In this document: positions 10,117 to 21,028 of the stretch, in pieces
Layout of the letters: every line of letters begins with the position of its first letter
How positions within the stretch are numbered: the first letter of the stretch is position 1
NCBI GenBank assembly: GCA_949152475.1
Contig: OX424564.1
Coordinates: 8,494,001-8,558,000 of the forward strand
Origin: Terebella lapidaria
Taxonomy: Eukaryota > Annelida > Polychaeta > Terebellida > Terebellidae
Direction: 5' to 3'
DNA: 64,000 nt
Notes under the pieces: model-generated
The model's input: only the letters and a program-made list of their open reading frames with translations
The model's database searches: none
Told to the model about the DNA's origin: nothing
Program-made: the position numbers and the translations under genes

Positions 10117-12555
10117 CTATTATTTATGCATGATTAATATTCGCTATCAATAATGCGTGCCAACATTTTTATGCACTGGGTAACAATGCCAGATATGTTT
10201 TGTAGCACAATCTCCAGCCAGGGTTCAGTTGCATGAATGCAATAATTCGGGGCGGAATCCAGGCCTGATACTCTTGTAAATATCTAGAATGGGCAAGGTG
10301 GGTTTTTTTTTCGTTGTGTAGGATCATGGGTCATACAGCGAAATTGTATGAACATTCTTTGCTGACAGATGATACTTCTTGAAAGCGTATTATAGTTTCT
10401 TGACTGCATTAGTCTTCCCACACTGTTCACATACTTTGGGGCTTGTGTTTTCTCTAGGAATCTTACTTATATTTAAAATTAGCAGAAATCGTAGCATTAT
10501 ATTACTCGATTATCATGATTGCCACACCTTGACGTATTCGTATCAAGATGTTTTTTGTTGTTAAAAATATTCTATATTTTGTCGTCGTACAACTTATTTC
10601 ATTTGATACGTTTGCATACTTTTGTCATCGGAATGTTGATCGTTTTATATATAACCCTGCTGGTAGCACTGAAATTGGAAAAAGTAAGAGCGGCAAGGGT
10701 TTCATCAGTATATGGAAGTGTACAAATATCAGAGGGCCTGCACTCAACAGTCATGTATCATCCAATTCAAGCAAGATAATGGATGCTGAATTAAAATTCA
10801 TAACATACAAGAATTTCCAGTGTGAAAGCATTTATTCACGTCCATCATGCATTTGCCATCGAGTGAAAAAATACCATCGTTAAATGATAATCAATAAAAG
10901 TGCATGATAAATCCAGGATTGCAATATAGTTCATGCCATACCATGCATGTAACAACAATCTTTATTTATACACAATAATTATATACACAGATGAACATGC
11001 TCAAGTCAGCGAGCCTCACATAACTGCTACACTACTAAATCAGCGGGTGGGTAAATATGGGATGAATAGCAGGTGGGCGAATGCATCTCTTGATAACCAA
11101 GCGGGAACAGATAAAACAAAAAGCTGGTGACCCATGGCTTTGTTATGCTGATACTAATCACTTAATCAGATTATGTATATGTAATACATCATATGTATGT
11201 TCTATTCATACACAGACTGATTTACGAGATACATGAATACAGGGGTGCTTCTATTTCTCATTTTATATACATCAATTTACAACTTAGTTTATGCAATAAA
11301 AATTATTATTGGACAGTAAATTTTCAATATGATTACAAGGCAAACTCAAGACATAGTCATACAACTTTTTTTTATAAATAATTTACTTAGCAGTGAAGCG
11401 CAATCATATGATTAGAAATCATTCTACCAGACATTTACTATCAAAGCTCTCCACATAGTGATATGGGCATCGATGTAATAACTGTCGTACACCAAGTACT
11501 GTTCCTCCCGGTGTGCGGCTTGCGTACAAGCCCCAGTCACGTGTTCGCTGTCGTGTCTCTGACCCAATTTGTTACGCGTGAGTGTGTGGTCGGATTCGAT
11601 GGCTTACAGTAAGAAGACTATTTCGTCAGCACATGTAGCCTTATCTCTTTCCGCAATAACCTCGTCAGCGGCCTGAAACATTTTGAATGAATGAATGAAT
11701 TAATTAATATTGTTTATTTTACATCGTATATAAGGCAGTTATAGATGTACACACATGTAGCCTATGTGACATGATACAACCAAGCATTTATATGAGTATA
11801 CATTATTACATTCACATCGCGCAAACCATTGAAACACACACGAGAATTCATTGTTGAAAGAGAGAAGCACATAAACGTGCACAAAATATCTATAAAAATG
11901 TTTCTGCTCATGGAATTCTTTAAATTTATCCATTGGAACATGGGACATGATGCCTCGTATAGGCGAAAAATAAAAGGTGACTGTAGGTAAAAAAAAAATA
12001 TAGGTAAAAAATTCACAAATTATCATCTATAGTTACCCAGAATTTCATACTAATCATCAACGGCTGTTTATACCAGTTTTGCTTGATTTCCACTTGAGGG
12101 CAATTATTTAAATTCAATACCTTGGAAATCAATAATCTGAAGAAAGGGTTACTAGATTCTCTAGAACACGTCGATAGTCAAAACTCAATAGGCCAAAACT
12201 AAACACTACAATTATTATAAACTGCTCGTATTCCAAGCTATGGGCGGGGCCATTATATGGGCCAATGAAGGGACCGCTATACACTAGCGGACGGAGATAC
12301 CCAGGGTTTCTCGCCCCAACAACATCTCTAGGCAGGCGCGCCCCGTGCGACCGGCTTCATTTAATTACCAGGTGCGCTATCACCCCCCCCCCACCCCCCC
12401 CCCCACCCCCTCCTTCCCCTTGCAACTAGTAGTCGAGATACTCCAGCACGTGCAACATTTATTTTCCATGGGGTCAGGCAAATACTGGATTTATCCCACA
12501 CAGAGACTTTATTATTTTTCTGACGACAACGTCGTCTTTCTGTAGCCGATACTAT
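10117..12555. other. AT-rich interval between the recombinase copies, no gene seen
   Basis: Single-copy AT-rich sequence. A (gaat)n stretch at about 11685-11700 and C runs near 12381-12416 are simple repeats. Short open frames here (up to about 110 codons) have no features of conserved proteins. A possible SINE-like body just before the (gaat)n tail was considered and not accepted. Confidence 0.5.
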
Positions 12556-12910
12556 AAGTTATCATGGGCTTCAGACCCCAATACGGCGTGATATCTGCCT
12601 GAAGTCACCATATACCACGAGGCCGCAGGCCGAGTGGGATATGCTGACTGAAGGCAGATATCCTGCCGTATTGGGGTCTGAAGTCCATGGTAACGATTTT
12701 ATCATCGGATTATATGGAGCTCTCCAAAACGTCATTCCGTATTACCCGCCTGAAGCCCACGATACAGAAAATATCGTGGGGTTGCGTCACAGCTCTCCAA
12801 ATACGGCGTGGTATTGTCGGAGAGTTGACCAATCAGAATCGCGCGTTTGCAGCAATCCGATGATAAAGTGTTTTATTACCGATACAGTGTTTTATTACCG
12901 ACACTCTCTT
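12556..12910. mobile_element. Nested foldback MITEs
   Basis: Two overlapping inverted-repeat structures. The first has arms around 12562-12609 (gggcttcagaccccaatacg) and 12625-12690 (ccgtattggggtctgaagtc) with a loop containing cacgaggccgcaggccgag. The second has outer arms ttttatcatcggatt (12694) and aatccgatgataaa (12856), with inner arms around agctctccaaa. It ends beside caatcagaatcgcgcgtttg, a motif type common next to foldback DNA in marine invertebrates. No coding potential. Confidence 0.65.
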
Positions 12911-12964
12911 CTATGAATTAGCAGTCGTGTTATCTCCTAATGTGTGTTGTTCTTTTCCTCTGTT

Positions 12965-13620
12965 TTTAGGCCAAATGTAGACCACTTTAACAATAGTTGG
13001 TCAATTGTAAACCAGATGAACAACATTTACTCCAAACACAGGCCACAATGACAACATAAGACCGAAAGTAGGATGCACCGACATCAATATGCCAAAAGTA
13101 GGCAATAATACGATAGGACACTGACAATATTAGTAGCAAAATCATAGAATAGAGGAATGCATGTATATTCTATGTCTATGATTAGTAGGTCACACTGACA
13201 ATATTAGCTCAAGGTAGGAGGCACAATTTCGAGATGCAACTCAAAATTTCGGAATATTAACCCAAAATTTTGAGATACTACTATATATGATTTATTTCGT
13301 AACTTTTAGTTCATCTTGAGTTATTATCCAGAAATTTTGAGTTACTATCTCGAAATTTCGAGTTATTATCTCGAAGTTTTGAGTTAAATAAATTTCTCCC
13401 TTGGCAGCAATACGGCTCCGTACACACGCACAATATTAGGCAATAAAAAAATTAGGCCAGAGGCAAGACACACTAATAATATTAGGCCAAAAGTAGGAAG
13501 TACCGATGATATCACTCCACAAGTAGGATATACTGACAATATACGAGCCAAGAGCAGGACACACTGAATCCAACAATATTAAGTCAATATGTCGGATATA
13601 TTACTGTCAAAACTGACAAT
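12965..13620. repeat. Degenerate tandem array
   Basis: Loose repeats of about 37-40 bp with the core cactgacaatattaggcc and aaaagtaggac, strongly diverged, so old. The array is interrupted by a separate palindrome-rich insert at 13228-13427. Confidence 0.65.
13228..13427. mobile_element. Short insert made of ctcgaaatttcgag palindromes
   Basis: A 200-bp block of repeated palindromes (ctcgaaatttcgag, caaaattttgag and variants) interrupting the degenerate array, flanked by the 7-bp direct repeat gcacaat at 13221-13227 and 13428-13434. Its right end (aatacggctccgta) resembles the inverted terminus of the MITE at 5320-6405 (tacggaagcgtatt), suggesting the two families are related. Confidence 0.55.
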
Positions 13621-13845
13621 GTTATTTTAAGTGCGCCCAAGGATTCGGAATTTTGAATTATCATAACGGACTTTCATTACTGAAAAACAAACACAATTAT
13701 TAAACCAACTGTTTACACACAGATCCCGAACACAATAGTGTCCGGAGTACAATAAATATAATACTGTTTTGTCTGGGTGACCAATATCGCACAGTTTGCA
13801 TTCAGGCTGGAGTCAACTGTAAATAAATGCGTTATTGTTCTATGT

Positions 13846-13896
13846 CTTTCGCTTACTAATTGTGCTCGCCTGGCGGGTCGCACCAGTAAGCGAAAG
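13846..13896. repeat. Strong 51-nt hairpin
   Basis: Arms ctttcgcttact (13846-13857) and agtaagcgaaag (13885-13896), with further inner pairing (gcc/ggc) around the centre. It is isolated in unique AT-rich sequence; function unknown. Confidence 0.7.
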
Positions 13897-14274
13897 TTCG
13901 AGATATACTAAGTAATACAATAATCTATACTTATTATATTTTTTTTAAAAAGCAATCGTTTCGATAATGCTTCCAAAAATTTGGAAAATGAGTTTGATCA
14001 TCATAATGGACTCTCAGTACTGGTAGAAAATATGAATATTTTACACCATAAAAATCTTGCATTTTTTGCATAAAATGTCATGAAATTGAACAAAGTATTG
14101 CATGTCTAGGTGTCCACTACGGGACTAATTATATGTTTGTGATGAAACGGTGTCGATCTACCTATGATTCTGATTTAAACAACACAACTTTTTCTGAAAT
14201 AGATCGATTTTGTTTGTACGTTATGTTCTTCGTTTTCCTAGCTGAACATTTTAAAGTACACGGAAATATAAAAC
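13897..14274. other. Intergenic stretch, nothing recognised
   Basis: AT-rich unique sequence without coding pattern, repeats or recognisable RNA genes. Confidence 0.5.
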
Positions 14275-14860
14275 TTACCTATACTCTGATTTTTTTTAAC
14301 TTGTTTACACCGGTTTTTGACGATATCTTTGCCGTGCTAAATCGTATCGTTCTATAACTTAGCATACCTCACCTGGGAGTCAAACGGCAATTTTCTACCG
14401 AGTTTCAGACTTCTATCGCAATAATTGAAGAAGTTGGCAATCTACCCCAATGTTAAATTTCAGCCAAAAACGGGATCTCGAGAATATGAGCATATTCGAG
14501 GATTTTATCCTGTTTACATCCATCAGGAATCGATATATTGTTGTAATTTCAGACCAGAACACACATTGGGGTGTATTCTACACAAACATCTTGATTTCAA
14601 AAGATTGCACCACTACAAAACCGAGCAAATGCACAAAATTGTGCGCGTACCCAGAAATTAAATAACGGGGCTAAATTTAACATTGGTGTAGATTGCCAAC
14701 TTTTTCAATTTTTGAGATGAAAGTCTGAAATTCAGTAAATAATTGCCGTTTGTCTCCCAGGTGAAGTACGCCAAGTTATAGAACGATCGCATTCAGCATC
14801 GCAAAAATATCAGCGAAAAACAGTGTAAACGAGTTAGAAAAAATCAGAGTAATATAGCGT
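14275..14860 (+). mobile_element. Foldback MITE, copy 2
   Basis: Inverted arms exceed 200 bp: tactctgattttttttaact near 14280 is mirrored by tagaaaaaatcagagtaata near 14836, and the cacctgggagtcaaacggca block near 14370 by its complement near 14745-14765. The interior holds short fused open frames of about 75 codons, which are not protein-like. Same family as 7184-7690 but better preserved at its right end. Confidence 0.75.
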
Positions 14861-15934
14861 CTGCTCAATCATGAGAGCAAGGCAATTAGAACGCAAAGAG
14901 GAACCACAGTCACGAATCCTCAGAACTTTGGGATATTTCACTCTGTGACGTGACCTGAGCCTCGATGGTTTGAGATTTATAAGCAGCATAAAATGGAATT
15001 TTATTAAAATAAGATCCGCTTCTTCGAATTATCTTATACATAGCTACTTTAGTACTACTAGAGTAGCTATACTGACTTCTCGTCAGAAATCGTCATAACA
15101 TATTATAATTATATGTTCCCTCACTTATATTCAGTGGGTATCTCTCATTTATATTCCGGGAGTATTTTCACATATTAACAGATAAATCACCACATCAAAG
15201 TTGCTAGTTTGTCCGCGGAAATGATGTGGTTCTTTTGTGAACGGGGTGTAAACAAACGAATATCTTGGCAGCGGTATCATATAAAACATCTGTGGGTATC
15301 GTAAAACCTTCAGGACTGCCATAGATCTAATCATCATTAGCACGGCTTCACTGAGTACAATGTGCGTGCGCTACCTGTTGATATCGTCATGTATATCTTC
15401 TAGAGGGAATGTCTTGGGGGAAAATGAGCTGGAATAAGCGTTGTCAATTATCTAATTACGTGAGAAATATACTAGCAGTCTATATTTTGATAAATTAACG
15501 ACCCCCCCCCCCCCCCAAATGTTTATGCATCGCGATGACGGTTAGGTTTGGAATTTTCTGAAATAGTAAAATGTGTTATAATAAAGTAACTCGATAAAAC
15601 TGCGTTTTAGAACATTCACGTGTATCATCACCAACAAAATATTGAGTAATGACCTGTCATTACGATGAAATTTGTGTTACGCAACCCTGATTGAAACACA
15701 CGACTAGTTACACTCGACCATCACGTTACACGTATTTTTGAACGGCACAGATAATATTGATGCTTGACCATACACGTAGACGCAGAAATAGCATTTATTG
15801 GCTTATAATCATGACTAATGGGCTCATTTATGGGTGTGTGAATCGAAGTGAATATAATATTATTTTCAGAAATTTATTACATCCCAGAATAATCCCAAGT
15901 AGACCAATCACCAGAGAGCAGCACTGATGATGCC
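14861..15934. other. Intergenic stretch, no gene seen
   Basis: AT-rich unique sequence with a C run at about 15503-15516. No conserved coding pattern on either strand. Confidence 0.5.
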
Positions 15935-16032
15935 CACCTGGTACGACTGTATGGGCACCAGATATATTACAGTATACGCATAAGACGATCTGGTACCCAT
16001 TATGATGGGGACCAGGTTTCGACCTGGTACCC
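15935..16032. repeat. Cluster of inverted tggtac repeats before recombinase copy B
   Basis: Repeated and inverted forms of cctggtacccat and atggg..ccagg fill about 100 bp immediately upstream of the copy B boundary (catcttatcgtaccagg). Repeats at the ends are a known trait of tyrosine-recombinase elements; whether this cluster belongs to the element or to the target is not settled. Confidence 0.45.
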
Positions 16033-17585
16033 ATCTTATCGTACCAGGAATATGAATCGGGTGCTTTATCACAAAAACTATTCAACCAACTCTATCCGCA
16101 CCTTTGTGTCTGCGATATCATACTTCCACAAAATCTGGAGCTTCCCTGACCCCGCCACATCATTCCTCATCACCAAAACATTCCAGGGTCTACGCCACCT
16201 CCGCCCATCAACTGATCAACGAGAGCCCATGACGTTGCCATTGTTACATGCGGCCATTGATTCACTCCGCGTGGCAGTCACAACTGACTACGAGTACCAT
16301 CTGTTCAAGGCCATGTACCTGGTAGCCTTCTACGGCCTGTGTCGCATCAGCGAGATCACAGCGACCCCAGCTGAACACACTCTCCGGCTCCAGGATATCA
16401 CCAGATTCACCAACCCACCGAAACTGGTAATAATGTTCCAGACTTTCAAGCACTCCGTTGCCAAACAGTCTGTCACCATCCACCCCCAGCATTCTCCAGA
16501 TTATTGTCCAGTGGTTGCCAATTATCTGCAACATCGACCCACACAATCAACAATTCTGTTCGTTACAGACGTCAATAAACCAGTCACGAGAACATTCTTC
16601 AACGTAATCTTGTAAAAATTTATCCTGGGGGCGAACCTGGACCCAAAGCTGTATACCAGCCATAGCTTCAGGATTGGCGGCGCAACATATGCAGCTCAAC
16701 TGGGGATGTCCCCACTTCAAATCCAAAGATTAGGACGCTGGCATTCTACTGCATTCCTCAAATATCTTCGCTGGTAAAACCATGTCCACAAATTGGCTGG
16801 GTTCATCCCGGGCCAGGACATATACATATATGGTGATTTATACGGGTTAGCCCTTGTTCTTTTGCATTCTGTCACCGTTGAGGACCATGTATTATGTTCG
16901 AGAGGTAGACGGTCAATCAATTTCATATGTTGGGACTGTACCCAATCTCATTCGATGATCTTTATGTAGTATGGTCAGTAGTCAAGAGGCCACATTTGTA
17001 CGAGTTTTATATACTGTTATGTTTACTTGTTTCATTCAATGTTCATTTGTCATTGTCATGTGTCTCATTCACTAGTCCTCTATACATCTCTCAGTCATTT
17101 TGAACTCACGGGTGTAGTTATGTATGTCATCAAATGTAGACCTAGAATCAAGTATATCACTAGCACAGACCAATTTAACCCTGTGTAGTATGTATCGGTA
17201 TGTTCATTGGGCTACCCAGCCCGCCCCAGTTTGTTGTTAGTTCATACCTTGTGTCGAGTCGTAAATATCAACGGTGACAGAATGAATGACACAATAAATC
17301 ATGTTTATTTGGAAAACAGCGGTTTGTTTCGGGTGTGGGCGAACTGCGTTCTAGTGGCGGTTTGTTACATGTCCACACCTTTTCAGTCCATTAGTAAAAG
17401 GTTATCACATAACTTCAACCCATTTCAGGGTACAGTTCTTAACAAACTAAAGATTGTTTAACTGGATTTCCTAACGGCAAACACTATCTGGACTTCAAAC
17501 CGAGCTCAACAAACCTGTCATTTACTACAAACGAGAATTATAAATAAACAATTAAGAATAACGACTTAATTGTATTTAGAATTGA
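16033..17585 (+). mobile_element. Tyrosine-recombinase element, copy B (DIRS- or Crypton-like fossil)
   Basis: Plus-strand partner of copy A, with the same recombinase catalytic region (about 16052-16780: GLCRISE, HSFRIGG, GRWHSTAFLKYL) differing at only a few residues, so the duplication is recent. It carries a longer non-coding 3' tail (to about 17585) than copy A, containing cccatttcagggtacag. The tail is repeated as a partial direct copy at 17791-17985. At its end lies the imperfect palindrome acaattaa-N10-ttaattgt. Broken, with a handful of breaks. No RT domain adjoins it. Confidence 0.75.
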
Positions 17586-17790
17586 GTTTGTTGGCTCCCG
17601 GCCGTGTAGGGTTACGGTGTAAACATTCATTTCCCGGTTTCTATGTGGGCCACCAAGGGTCATAACCTTGCCTCGATTATCACTCAGGGTCAGGTCATGA
17701 ACTCTCCCAGCCTCGTTATCAGTTCGGCCAACCAATTTCCACAGGAAAAGTGCAAGTTTTTCGTCTCCACCTCCTCCACTCATCCACCTC

Positions 17791-17985
17791 AGCGGTTTGT
17801 TACATGTCCACACCTTTACAGTCCAGTAAAAGGTTATCACATAACTTCAACCCATTTCAGGGTACAGTTCTTAACAAACTAAAGATTGTTTAACTGGATT
17901 CCCTAACGGCAAACACTATCTGGACTTCAAACCGAGCTCAACAAACCTGTCATTTACTACAAACGAGAATTATAAATAATGTTTC
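17791..17985 (+). repeat. Third copy of the recombinase-element tail
   Basis: About 195 bp, starting ggtttgttacatgtccacac and ending gagaattataaataa, matching 17361-17545 almost exactly in the same orientation, with about 250 bp of unrelated sequence between. Compatible with terminal direct repeats or with a local duplication. Confidence 0.75.
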
Positions 17986-18002
17986 GCGTGAAACTGAATC
18001 AT

Positions 18003-18050
18003 AGGCGGATCCAGGGGGGGGGGGGGGGGCGCACCCGGCGCGCGCCCCCC

Positions 18051-18092
<42 letters not shown>

Positions 18093-18262
18093 AAAGAGAG
18101 AGGGAGAGAGAAAGAGAAATAGGCCCTGGATTTATTATAGATAACATAAATATAATATCTAAGGTAAAGAGCTGATATGAATAAATCGTGGGCGTAGATG
18201 GGGGGGGGGGGGGGGGGGGGAGGGGTTCGGGGGGTTTGGTCGAACCCCCCCCCCCCCCTTTC
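18003..18262. repeat. G/C-run and (GA)n block with MITE-like end
   Basis: Begins aggcggatccagg followed by a G run and gcgcgcccccccta, then (GA)n at 18057-18118, a G run at 18200-18221 and a C run at 18246-18259 that could pair with it. The aggcggatccagg motif is the inverse of cctggatccgcct at 19552-19564 and resembles hAT-type MITE ends known from many animals. Confidence 0.55.
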
Positions 18263-18763
18263 ACCTGAAATTCCAACTGATCCAACAGCAAAATAGTCCG
18301 TTTTAAGCATAAATTATCCCGTTATATCCCCATCGATGGTCGGCCACAAGAGCGGATCTGGGGGGAGGGGGTGTCCAAGGGTTCTGCTTCTGCCTTTTTC
18401 TTCCACTGGAACCCTCTCATTCAGCATGATTGACCGTTCCCATGCAAGTTCCAGTTTTGGCCCAGGGATTTGACTTAAATTGGTGCTACATCTCCTGTAT
18501 CTACTGATGATTAAAAAGGTAACTACTATCATAAATACATGTATTTCTGCTACTATAAGTGCCAAAGGCAGATCCATGGGGTTTGGACGGAAGGGGGCCT
18601 TGTCCACTCCTCCCGCCCCCCCCCCACCCCACGCACAAAATTAATATCGAAAATTTAGGAGGTAGTGTCTGTACAGAAATGACAAAATACTTGATTGCGA
18701 TATGGCGCACATGTATGGGGAATATAATATTAGTTCTGATGCATTTTTGTCGCTTAATGCTTT

Positions 18764-19295
18764 GGGATATAATGAACTTGGTTTTGGCATTATTTGGTAT
18801 TGATGGTGAAAAAAATAATTAATTTGGATTTAATAACAATTGCTTGATTAAAAAGGGTGGTTTTAGTGAGTTTGAGTGAAATTTATACTCAGGAGAGGCC
18901 AGGAAGCTACTACAGAACATGAAAAGGGCTCTGTCTTCTTGGGCCTTTCAGCGGGCCCCAGACCCCCGGCCGCGAGGTGCTTGCCGGGCTCGCATTGGTC
19001 CACTCCCTTAAATCCTGGATCTTCCCCTGGGATATAATGAACTTGGTTTTGGCATTATTTGGTATTGATGGTGAAAAAAATAATTAATTTGGATTTAATA
19101 ACAATTGCTTGATTAAAAAGGGTGGTTTTAGTGAGTTTGAGTGAAATTTATACTCAGGAGAGGCCAGGAAGCTACTACAGAACATGAAAAGGGCTCTGTC
19201 TTCTTGGGCCTTTCAGCGGGCCCCAGACCCCCGGCCGCGAGGTGCTTGCCGGGCTCGCATTGGTCCACTCCCTTAAATCCTGGATCTTCCCCTGG
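18764..19295 (+). repeat. Exact 265-bp tandem duplication
   Basis: The segment from gggatataatgaacttgg (18764) repeats at 19029 with offset 265, and I see no difference between the copies through cttcccctgg (19021-19030 and 19286-19295). Each copy includes a G/C-rich block (gggccccagacccccggccg) and the phrase taaatcctggatcttcccct, related to the MITE ends nearby. Identity implies a very recent duplication or an assembly artefact. Confidence 0.9.
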
Positions 19296-19469
19296 ATGCA
19301 CTACTCTCTTCATTTAGTATGATATACATTCATACTACTTCAATTACTAAAGGGGGCTTACAACCAAGCACCTTGTACTCGTCCCTGATTAGTACACGAA
19401 ATAGGCATCCAATAGTCCCAGAAACGTCTCCGGAAACCACCCCAAACGCTCTCATAAAACACCAAAATG

Positions 19470-19564
19470 CTATTTTTTCTCGGGGGGCTTACGGCGCCCC
19501 CCCAACCCCCAGACCGCATTTACTTTGTTTGCGCCCCCCCTAATCAAAATTCCTGGATCCGCCT
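19470..19564 (-). repeat. MITE end, hAT-like
   Basis: Reverse-orientation copy of the G/C-rich end also seen near 6665-6715 (ctcggggggcttacggcgcc), finishing in cctggatccgcct, the inverse of 18003-18015. Confidence 0.5.
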
Positions 19565-20202
19565 CTCCTGAATAGTTTCGTTTAGGTGTTTGTCAACACG
19601 AATGTTGAGTGACCGGTTCATAGAAATATCTGAGCCTCTCTATAGAGATAATTATGTTTCGAGAGGGCTGTCCAGGTTAGTTGGGCTGAATTTGGCTGTC
19701 CAACTCGATCTTAGTTTCTATGACTCATTCAAGCCTATATGACGGGGGGGGGGGGGGGGTTGCACGGTGGACCCCCTGGGCTGATGGAATATCAGGCATG
19801 AAGAGATACCACAGAGCACGTGACATTTGGCTCATCGCCTGCTCATCGTGATGGGTTTTTGTGCCGACTTGATTTTGTATTCACGCACATATACTCTTGC
19901 ACATAGTAAGTAAAAAGCAGGATATATTTCGTCAAACGGAGCGGTATTTCAGGGAATTGTTGTGTGTTGAGTAACATTTCGGAGTATATCAGTATATAGT
20001 ATCATAGATGCTGGCCAAGAATTAGAAATGCAGCATAGGAACATATATTTTCGGTTGGGAAACAATATGTTGTTTCGCCAAGCTGCAAGGGGGTATGTGT
20101 TGTTTTCCTCAATAAAGTATGGAAAAATAGGTGTAATCATTAAGGAAGACAAACATGCGCTAATGTTGTATAAAGTCTTCAGTGTCGACCAAACCTATGG
20201 AA
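19565..20202. other. Intergenic stretch with G-rich dispersed repeat
   Basis: The G-run repeat at 19743-19804 (ttgcacggtggaccccctgg, atcaggcatgaagag) is a second copy of 8966-9022. The remainder is unique AT-rich sequence with no recognised gene. Confidence 0.55.
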
Positions 20203-20790
20203 GCGTTAATTGATCATCCACTTAACCACATATTTTTTTTCAGGACCTGGCGTGTTCAGTATCACAATAAGACGTCTTGTCATGTTAAATATCATGGCAA
20301 GTCATCATGTTATGAAAATATCCTAAATTATAATGACAAGGAGACATACTGTGAAAATTTATCACGACAAGACGTCTTGTCATGAAAAATATAACGATAT
20401 AATGTCTTACTCTGAAAAATTATAACCACAAGACGTCTTGATATGAAAAACTATCACAATAACAAGTCTTACTGTGAAACGATATGATGACAAGACATCT
20501 TAACGTGAAAAAACATAACGATATTTATGCTGACTTACCATTATATTTAACACGATAAAACGTCTTCTTATGATAAATTTCACGGTAAGACATGTTGACA
20601 TGATCTTTTTTCACGGTAAGATGTATTGTTGTGATAATTTTCATGGTCACACGTCTTCTCAAGATGATTTTCCTACTTTTCACAACATGACAACTTGCCA
20701 TGATATTTATGACGATAAGGCAACTTACTGTGATACTCAACATGCCAGGTTGTGAAAAATTATGTGGTTAAGTGGATGATCAATTAACGC
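20203..20790. mobile_element. MITE filled with gacaagacgtcttgtc palindromes
   Basis: A 588-bp element with about 65-bp imperfect TIRs: gcgttaattgatcatccact at 20203 and its inverse ending at 20790. The whole interior is a degenerate array of roughly 30-bp units, each with a palindrome such as gacaagacgtcttgtc and an AT-rich linker (atgaaaaatatcac). The clearest units lie near 20262, 20367 and 20430. No coding sequence and no clear target-site duplication. Confidence 0.75.
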
Positions 20791-20894
20791 ATACAAACCT
20801 GCTACACTTGATGTAATATCGTTTTTGTGACGTGAAATGATGAAAATAACACCGCTTTGAACGAATGAACACTGGTGATTGAATATGTGCGCAC

Positions 20895-21028
20895 AAAAAG
20901 TAACACGAGTCAAGAGAAAGGTGTATCACATGATCCCCACCGAAAAGAAACATTTAACATCGTCTCATTATTAAATATTCGCTGATTTTCTGAACCACTG
21001 ATGTTTCGGTGGGTAAACGATACGTATA
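20895..21028 (+). repeat. Left arm of a distant inverted repeat
   Basis: About 130 bp (cacaaaaagtaacacgagtc through ggtgggtaaacgata) matching the reverse complement of 22618-22752 with scattered differences. Together the arms flank about 1.6 kb that contains a Helentron-like copy; they may be the TIRs of an older DNA element. Confidence 0.7.

Noticed and set aside
11458-11700. Possible tRNA-derived SINE with a (gaat)n tail
   Set aside because: Only a weak B-box-like string on the opposite strand and no second copy in the window; not enough to call.
18003-19564. Single 1.56-kb element bounded by aggcggatccagg and its inverse
   Set aside because: The interior contains several similar ends in both orientations and unrelated DNA, so two separate MITE ends are more likely than one element; no target duplication was found.
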